Assembly: GCA_025617745.1 (NCBI GenBank)
Contig: CM046863.1
Location: 9,722,935 to 9,786,934, forward strand
Reading direction: 5' to 3'
DNA: 64,000 nucleotides
From: Heliocidaris erythrogramma
Taxonomy: Eukaryota; Echinodermata; Echinoidea; Camarodonta; Echinometridae
Shown: in pieces, positions 58,801-64,000 of the stretch
Position numbering within the stretch: position 1 is the stretch's first letter
Layout of the letters: every line of letters begins with the position of its first letter
Translations under genes and position numbers: made by a program
Notes under the pieces: generated by a model
The model's input: only the letters and a program-made list of their open reading frames with translations
Databases searched by the model: none
What the model was told of the DNA's origin: nothing

Positions 58801-60228
58801 TGTTGTGCACTAATGCCTAAACTACATGTACGCAGTAAGCCCAACCTACTTATACTTAATCCCTAATGAACTTTACATAAATAATCAACAGGCTTTTAAT
58901 AGCCACTGTGCAATGTTGATTCAATTTTTAAAAGAAACTGAGAGATCTAGTGGTGGGCGCCCTCTTGTGGCAATAGGGTTCAAAGTTCCAGATATACTAA
59001 CAGGCTTCTGATAGGATAAAGAGCAGAGCCATTTTGAAATTTCTTCAAATTTCATGCTTCTTTTTCACACTGGTTACTCATAATGGCCATATGTTTGCCC
59101 AATGCTTGCCTGACATAGCAACAACAATTTTATTTTTAAAAGTGCACGGTGTATTGAAGACTACAGATAAGTTCACAAATGTTTGCAAATGTGGAACATA
59201 TGTCTTTCTCAATGGTTGTTGTCTACATTAGGCTTGTGCAAAATTTGCCCAACATAGCAACAATATATGCCTGTACTTTCAAGTCTGAGTATTGCAGAAA
59301 TACGTGTACATGTTACACTGTAGTGTCCTTTATGATCATACAAAGATAATTGTATTATAATATTGTTCCATTTACTGTATTAAAATGTCACTTTCATTTA
59401 ACATGCATTTCTGATCCATGGGTATTCAGGAAGTTGATATGAGTTTCAGTTCAACCACTCCATTCTATGGCTCAAATACCATCCTAAGTATTTTGCATTA
59501 AAGTGCTCTGATTGCTACAAGACGGAATCATGTGAAGTAATTGCTTTCATTTCCTAATTCATCATATCTATTTTTGGTTTACTTCTTCGCTAATGTGTCC
59601 ATTCCTTTTCATTGATTCACATTATTTAAAGGTTCATGCGCTGCTCATTCATTATATTGTTCTGTGAAGTATAATATGCTGTTTATCTTTTTGAATTTAT
59701 GTGATAACCATATTAGACTTATCTTGTAATAGTATTTTAATCAGTTCTGATTAAAACCCTCTTTCATTAATCCTTTCTTTTCAGCACATTTTGAAAAGTG
59801 TGTAATTGTACTGTGGAAAAATGAGAATTTCTTTTGTTTATACATTTCATTTGATGTGTGTCTTAATCTATGGTTCATTTTTTAATGCTCCCCAATTTTT
59901 AAATTTATGTTAATATTTCCATGGCCCACAGACTTTGGGTGATCAAAGTCCTGACAAATAAGCACTGTGGATCTAAGGTATAAAGGAAGTATGAACAAAA
60001 TTTTACTTCAAACGAACAGTTTACTTGATATTTCGCCTGATCCAAGCTCTAGTATGGCTATCAACTTAATATAATCCTCAGAATTTAATCTTGGATGTGG
60101 TTGATGTACATGTATAGGACAAAACAGCTTCCAAGGACTTACCCATACGTCTCCAGTAATGTCACTTATACAAATAGAGTGCTTTGGTTGCGTTTATGTT
60201 TTTTTTATTCCTTTTTAATCTTGTGTAG
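58801..60228. other. non-coding end of the large intron
   Basis: AT-rich sequence with no recognisable element, ending in the T-rich polypyrimidine tract (60199..60222) that serves the exon b acceptor. Confidence 0.65.
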
Positions 60229-60450
60229 GTTGGGGGAAGAGGAGGTAAAAGCAGGCTAACACTCGGTATGTCAGCTGCCGCAGAGTTCCGGAACCATTTG
60301 ACAGACTTCAGCGAGCACTACGCACAGCTCGGTCCCGCGAGCCACGACAACCCGCCAGACGATGGAAGATTGAAGAGTGAAGTCATTGTGAAGGAGAACA
60401 GACGATACTATTTGGACCTCAAAGAGAACTCACGAGGACGCTTTTTAAAA
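60229..60450 (+). CDS. pura: PUR-alpha-type protein, exon b (end of PUR repeat I, start of repeat II)
   Basis: This 222-nt exon (74 codons, phase 0 on both sides) starts after the acceptor TTGTGTAG and ends at TTAAAA|GTAAGC. It first encodes the rest of PUR repeat [16 protein letters not shown], then the amphipathic helix [21 protein letters not shown] short polar linker ([10 protein letters not shown]) follows. It then encodes the strands of repeat [21 protein letters not shown] and NSRGRFLK. In known PUR structures repeats I and II pack together into the nucleic-acid-binding domain, so this exon bridges the two. Reading on past the donor gives an open frame to 60582, but that sequence (VSRASIGEI...) departs from the family, whereas splicing to the next exon restores VSQTVNRGP. 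The internal ATG at 60268 is therefore not a start codon. Confidence 0.95.
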
Positions 60451-60668
60451 GTAAGCAGAGCTAGCATAGGAGAGATAGTTACGTCACCGGAGGAAGTCAC
60501 GCTTATCCATGAAGCACCAAATAGTTCCCTACCACATAAAAGCTCTATCTGGGAGGAAACTTTTTGGCGCTTCATGAATTGACCTTCGCGTCTTTTTGCA
60601 TGTCACAAAGTAAGCAATGGAGACTCTGAAGACTGTACTTGACATTCGTTATGCACAAATATTATTAA

Positions 60669-60936
60669 GAATCGGTTCTATGGAACATCCAAATGGTTTT
60701 TACCTGGGACAGTTTTGATGTCATGATTCAGACATCTTCCTACTGGCAAACTGATGTAAGTTAGCTGCAGGTTTTATGATCATCAGAAGATGCCGTTTTT
60801 GTATCTTCTGGTTTTCATATAACTGGTGGTTTACTCTGACATCAGTTCGCCAGTAGGCGTCTGAGGATGTTGTCTAAATCATAGAAATTCAAACTGTCTC
60901 AGGTAAATACCTTAGAATGTGTCATAGAACTGGTTC
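60669..60936. mobile_element. foldback element, about 268 bp
   Basis: Left words GAATCGGTTCTATG, TTTTACCTGGGACAGTTT and CCTACTGGCAAACTGATGT have inverted partners on the right: ACATCAGTTCGCCAGTAGG, AAACTGTCTCAGGTAAA and CATAGAACTGGTTC. Arms are of about 100 bp with a loop around TCTTCTGG. Confidence 0.75.
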
Positions 60937-61996
60937 ATAGCGATTTAAACCATCATGATTTAGTTGTTCAGCTAGGCACATACATGTGTATCCTGAGAGA
61001 GCAAGATGGGTGTTACCTCCATGTGAAATGAATTCTGGCACTCTCAATAAGAATATTAATATGAATACAAATTAAAAAGATTTAAGAATCTTGTTGATTG
61101 GCATAATGCACTTTGTTAAGACAGGTTGTCTTTATGTGAGGTTTGTTTAATCCATGTTTCAATGAAAATGTAGTTCAATGGGGGTGGGGGGGATGTAATT
61201 TATAGACAGGTGGTCACTATGGCAGGTCTCACTGTACTAGTGTCTTCTTCCGCAAATGTCACCACTTGCCTATGTGCACTGAAAATCTCATTTGAAATCT
61301 TCTGTCTTGAATCTTGAATTTGTTGCACCCAGACGGCTTTGGTAGCAGCTGTCCAGGGTAGAGGAATATAGCGACAGTGTGTGCGTGTGTGCAACGTGCA
61401 AGTAAAAGAAGCCAGACATTGTGTACACGTACATGGAGATGAAAATGTGTTGAATGGAGGTTATAAAGAAGGAGGGTGCATAGTGATGAATGTGGGCTTC
61501 ATGACGATCCTTCATACAGGACTTTGGTGGATGCGCCCATCTTGGCAGTGATGGACGGGACTGCTGAGGCCCAAAAACCAGCAATCTAGCCAAATTTTGG
61601 CAGCTACTGCTTTGATGATGTCATACCAGAGATAGTCAATGGTTTCTCGTTCATGAAGTCCCAATGCAATCTCTCCATTTCCTCCACAATTGCCATCGTT
61701 AGTGACAAAGAATGAATTGCCTATATTCTTGGAAAGCCCACTGTTTTGTGGGGGCACCAAGCAGTCTTTATTTCATAAGAATTTCAGTAATTCTATAACA
61801 AAATGATTGAATGAAATGAATCGACTCTTCAAATGACGAAGAGAAAGTGATTTTTTAGTGACATGATGAATTCTGTTGTACATTTTATACTAATACTATG
61901 GTATTTTTTAGGAATTATAAAGAGGTTGACGTTTGGTGCTCCAGTGGACTAATTCTACCCACCTAGTTGGGCTTTAAACCTGGACTAAAGTTGGTG

Positions 61997-62175
61997 CAGT
62001 GGAACCTTGTTATAACAAACTCCTTGGGACTATTAAAGGAAATTACCTCTTTATATCGAAACCATGTTGTATCAGAGCTAAAAAACACTAGAATAAAAAG
62101 AAGTGGGACCAGTAAAATCACCTTGTTATAACGAGAGTTTGTTACTACAGTGTTCTTTATAACAAGGTTCAACTG
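61997..62175. mobile_element. pogo/Tigger-like MITE, 179 bp
   Basis: CAGTGGAACCTTGTTATAAC on the left, GTTATAAC-type inner words, and TTATAACAAGGTTCAACTG on the right followed by TA. CAGT(T/G)GAACCT(T/C)GTTATAA ends are typical of Tigger/pogo-derived MITEs. It ends 72 bp before exon c. Confidence 0.7.
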
Positions 62176-62247
62176 TAGGTTTTCATGAAGACCATCCCTT
62201 GAGTTTACATGCCAAGATCCAATGCCATCTCTCCATTTTCTTGACAG

Positions 62248-62365
62248 GTGTCACAGACAGTGAACAGAGGTCCAAGAACACAGATTGCCGTGCCTGCCCA
62301 AGGTCTTGTAGAATTCAAAAATGCCCTCACAGAGTTACTAGATGAATTTGGAATGGAAAGCACAG
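62248..62365 (+). CDS. pura: PUR-alpha-type protein, exon c (second half of PUR repeat II)
   Basis: This 118-nt exon lies between the acceptor TTCTTGACAG and the donor CACAG|GTAAGT. It enters in phase 0 and leaves in phase 1. It encodes [18 protein letters not shown] followed by the repeat II helix [17 protein letters not shown] and MEST. This matches the strand-loop-helix end of PUR repeat II, where vertebrate proteins also have a QTVNRGP block and an ALPAQGLIEF-type motif. The C-terminal 70 nt of this exon, with some flanking intron, recur in decayed form several times in the next 700 bp (see 62405..63095). A TTTCACAG/CCTCACAG-type cryptic acceptor also lies inside the exon, before the ELLDEFG codons. 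Confidence 0.95.
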
Positions 62366-62404
62366 GTAAGTGTTCGATGAGGAATTAGATCAGAATTTGA
62401 AAAT

Positions 62405-63095
62405 GGGAATGAACCAGCCCAGGTTCGTGTCAAATTTGAAAATTCCCTCGCAAGATCAAACTATTAATTTAGAATGAAAATCCTAAGTTTTAAATTGCAA
62501 TGAATTGTTATTGGGAAATTGGAATATAGAAATGGGAGTGATGAAAAGATAGATTACAGTGCCTGTGAATCTCTTGTTGATCTAAGTGCTTTCACAGAGT
62601 TACTAGATGAATTTGGAATGGAAAGCGCAGGTAAGACATGGAAATGAATGGGGATTTGGAAATGAAGGGGAATTGGAAATGAATGGGGATTTGGAAATAA
62701 ATGGGATTTGGAAATGAATGGGGATTTGGAAATGAATGGGGATTTGGAATTGAATGGGATTTGGAAATGAGAATGATGACAGGATAGATGATTACCATTC
62801 CAGGGTCATTTCCAGATTTTTTTTTAAATCCCGTACAAAATTACTAGATGAATTTGGAAATGGGAATGAGATGACTTATGATTGGATAGATTCGTGTGCC
62901 TCCCCAATGGTCTTGTGGAATTCAAAAATGTCTTCACAGATTTACTAGGTGAACTTGGAATGGAAAGCTCAGGCAAGACATGGATATGAATTGGAATTTA
63001 GGATTTTGGGAATGACGTATCATATGATAGGATAGATTCTTGCGCCTACCCAGATTCTTTCAGAATCAAAATATGCATTGACATATTTATTCCCC
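62405..63095 (+). repeat. array of decayed partial copies of PUR exon c plus flanking intron
   Basis: The exon c stretch from CAGATTGCCGTGCCTGCCC to the donor recurs at about 62410..62490, 62555..62636, 62790..62850, 62885..62982 and 63030..63095. Landmarks are variants of GATAGATTCGTGTGCC, GGAATTCAAAAATG, TTACTAGATGAATTTGGAAT and GGAAAGC. The third and fifth keep an AG acceptor and a GTAAG or GCAAG donor. The others have lost one or both. The copies carry indels against the exon frame, so as full exons they are broken. Confidence 0.85.
62636..62775 (+). repeat. about 17-bp minisatellite inside the exon-copy array
   Basis: Eight or so variants of GGAAATGAATGGGGATTT follow directly after the donor of the exon copy ending at 62630. 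The unit resembles the exon's own GAATTTGGAATGGAA, so it probably expanded from duplicated exon and intron sequence. Confidence 0.8.
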
Positions 63096-63402
63096 TTATC
63101 ACTAGTGTAAAACCAGAAACGTTCACGACATAAACCTTTCGCGAATCGTTAATGACAGCCAATTTTGCAGTAAGAAACTTTCGCGAATCTCTACCACTCA
63201 CAAAATTTGCGAAAGTTTCATGCACGCATAATTTCTGGTTTTCCAGTACCCTTTAATATCGGGTAGATTATACCCTGGGCATTGTGTTCTGAATGAAGTC
63301 CCTATGTTTGGTATATGCACCAAGGGTGTTATGCTCTGGCGAGAACCCTGGTTGTGATCCTCGTTAACGCCTAAACTTTTGATTTGTTTGTATTGATTGC
63401 AG

Positions 63403-63518
63403 AGGAAGGTCAAGGAAATGTACCGGAGAGCAAATCATTTAGGGTAGAAAATAAGAATTTCTACTTTGACATTGGTCAGAACTTCCGTGGGGTATACATG
63501 CGGGTCAGTGAAGTACAG
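63403..63518 (+). CDS. pura: PUR-alpha-type protein, exon d (start of PUR repeat III)
   Basis: This 116-nt exon follows the acceptor TTGATTGCAG and ends at GTACAG|GTGAGA. It enters in phase 1, joining the G left by exon c to give Glu, and leaves in phase 0. It encodes a linker [10 protein letters not shown], then [20 protein letters not shown] and VYMRVSEVQ. This is the strand half of PUR repeat III, the repeat that mediates dimerisation in characterised PUR-alpha proteins. Repeat III here has Gly-Val-Tyr-Met in place of the Gly-Arg-Phe-Leu of repeats I and II, as is usual for the third repeat. The expected continuation (the RxSITVPxxxW strand and helix, plus a Gln/Glu-rich tail) is not in the remaining 482 bp and must lie beyond the window. 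Confidence 0.94.
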
Positions 63519-64000
63519 GTGAGATATCAACTGGGTTATTCGCAGTTGTAATTTTGATGAATTGATATAGAAAAATTTCATTGGCGGGGGTGATCGTAAC
63601 GTGTAGTTTAAGCTTCTACCAACCTTAAAATTGAAGTAGGCAAGTTTTCATCAACTCCTGTGGACTTTCTTTCAAGCCAAGCAAGTGATTCTTGCTGTCT
63701 ACTGCCTCAAGATCACTGGAGCAAACTAAGATAGGTGACAGTGAATAGCCAGATTCTATTTAGTGAAGATTAATGCTTTTGAACCAAGTGGATTCTTTCA
63801 CCGTTCTTGGCCAGAATGGTGTTTCAAAATCAATAATTTTATGTTCAATTTCTACTTGTGTCAGTTTAACATCATACGAATCATTGAGCTTGGCTGAGTA
63901 AAATGGCTTAAAGTGGTATGTAGGTCACATGAAGTCCTGTGTTTGGCAATTCAAAAATACTAATTTGACATCATATACATTTGTCCTTTAGTGGCAGCCT
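63519..64000 (+). other. start of the intron after exon d
   Basis: This intron sequence follows the GTGAGA donor. I see no further exon, repeat or element before the window ends. Confidence 0.8.

Larger units (their letters stand above)
29553..60228 (+). other. 30.7-kb intron of the PUR gene
   Basis: The interval is bounded by GTAAGC and a GTGTAG acceptor, both phase 0, and splits PUR repeat I. No other convincing exon was seen in it. It is mostly transposon-derived and tandemly repeated DNA, annotated piece by piece below. Stretches in which I recognise nothing beyond AT-rich unique-looking sequence are 30934..31086, 31797..32306, 33334..34326, 34869..35199, 37292..38640, 40817..41879, 44666..45780, 46480..46980, 48601..49410, 49528..50324, 52951..53511 and 55982..57000. 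Confidence 0.85.
60451..62247 (+). other. 1.8-kb intron of the PUR gene
   Basis: This phase 0 intron lies inside PUR repeat II. It contains a foldback at 60669..60936 and a pogo/Tigger-like MITE at 61997..62175. The rest, including open frames on the - strand between 61200 and 61760, shows no recognisable domain. Confidence 0.88.
62366..63402 (+). other. 1.0-kb intron of the PUR gene, filled with decayed exon copies
   Basis: This phase 1 intron lies in the linker between PUR repeats II and III. Most of 62405..63095 consists of degenerate copies of the end of exon c with its flanking intron. After that, 63110..63240 holds a small foldback around the words TTTCGCGAATC and GCGAAAGTTTC. Confidence 0.9.

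Noticed and set aside
60268..60582. 104-codon open frame from ATG 60268 as a stand-alone gene
   Set aside because: It is exon b read from an internal Met and past its GTAAGC donor; similarity to PUR starts before the ATG and stops at the donor.
61288..61760. Two overlapping - strand open frames in the 1.8-kb PUR intron
   Set aside because: No recognisable domain or splice pattern, and GT/CA-rich composition; not supported.

Overview
The window is AT-rich, intron-rich animal DNA. It carries four exons of one conserved gene and almost no other coding sequence. The gene, on the + strand, encodes a PUR-alpha-type single-stranded DNA/RNA-binding protein. Three things suggest a marine invertebrate deuterostome, most likely an echinoderm such as a sea urchin: an intron-split PUR gene, a dense mix of short foldback elements (MITEs) and hairpin-ended elements, and very abundant TACATGTA palindromes and C/G homopolymers. 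The species cannot be fixed from the sequence alone.

Gene layout: exon a (29449..29552) carries the first half of PUR repeat I. After a 30.7-kb intron, exon b (60229..60450) finishes repeat I and starts repeat II. Exon c (62248..62365) finishes repeat II. Exon d (63403..63518) starts repeat III. Splice phases are consistent at every joint. The N-terminal exon is not securely identified (a 16-nt candidate lies at 6255..6270). The end of repeat III and the C-terminus lie beyond position 64000. A second, weaker coding signal is a Cys-rich open stretch on the - strand (24000..24193).

Non-coding landscape: 1..29448 is probably intron and/or upstream DNA. It holds several local tandem arrays and a hairpin-ended element with a 161-bp core repeat (6706..7245). 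It also holds two adjacent 2.2-kb Helitron/Helentron-like elements (9101..13505), a 0.55-kb foldback (16947..17498), a 1.1-kb polypurine tract (about 18360..19480), a tRNA-Lys-derived SINE with an 11-bp target duplication (21172..21448), and a pair of perfect 30-bp inverted repeats 6 kb apart with flanking TA (22894..28876). The giant intron holds a hAT-like element (29931..30619), many 138-bp MITEs, a third copy of the Helitron-like element (35200..37291) and a degenerate satellite-like field (41880..44330). It also holds a three-level nested transposon (50325..52313) and a PIF/Harbinger-like element with TTA duplications (53909..54487).

Most interesting: (1) the 3' part of exon c has been copied at least five times in its own downstream intron. 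Two copies have acceptor-donor pairs that would each give an in-frame 33-nt microexon, and one region has turned into a minisatellite. (2) Two unrelated element families share the same ends: a 5' hairpin holding the subterminal repeat, then at the 3' end the subterminal repeat, a second hairpin and CTAG before a T run. A third family has the matching 5' end. (3) Unrelated tandem arrays across the window repeatedly show spacings near 190 bp.
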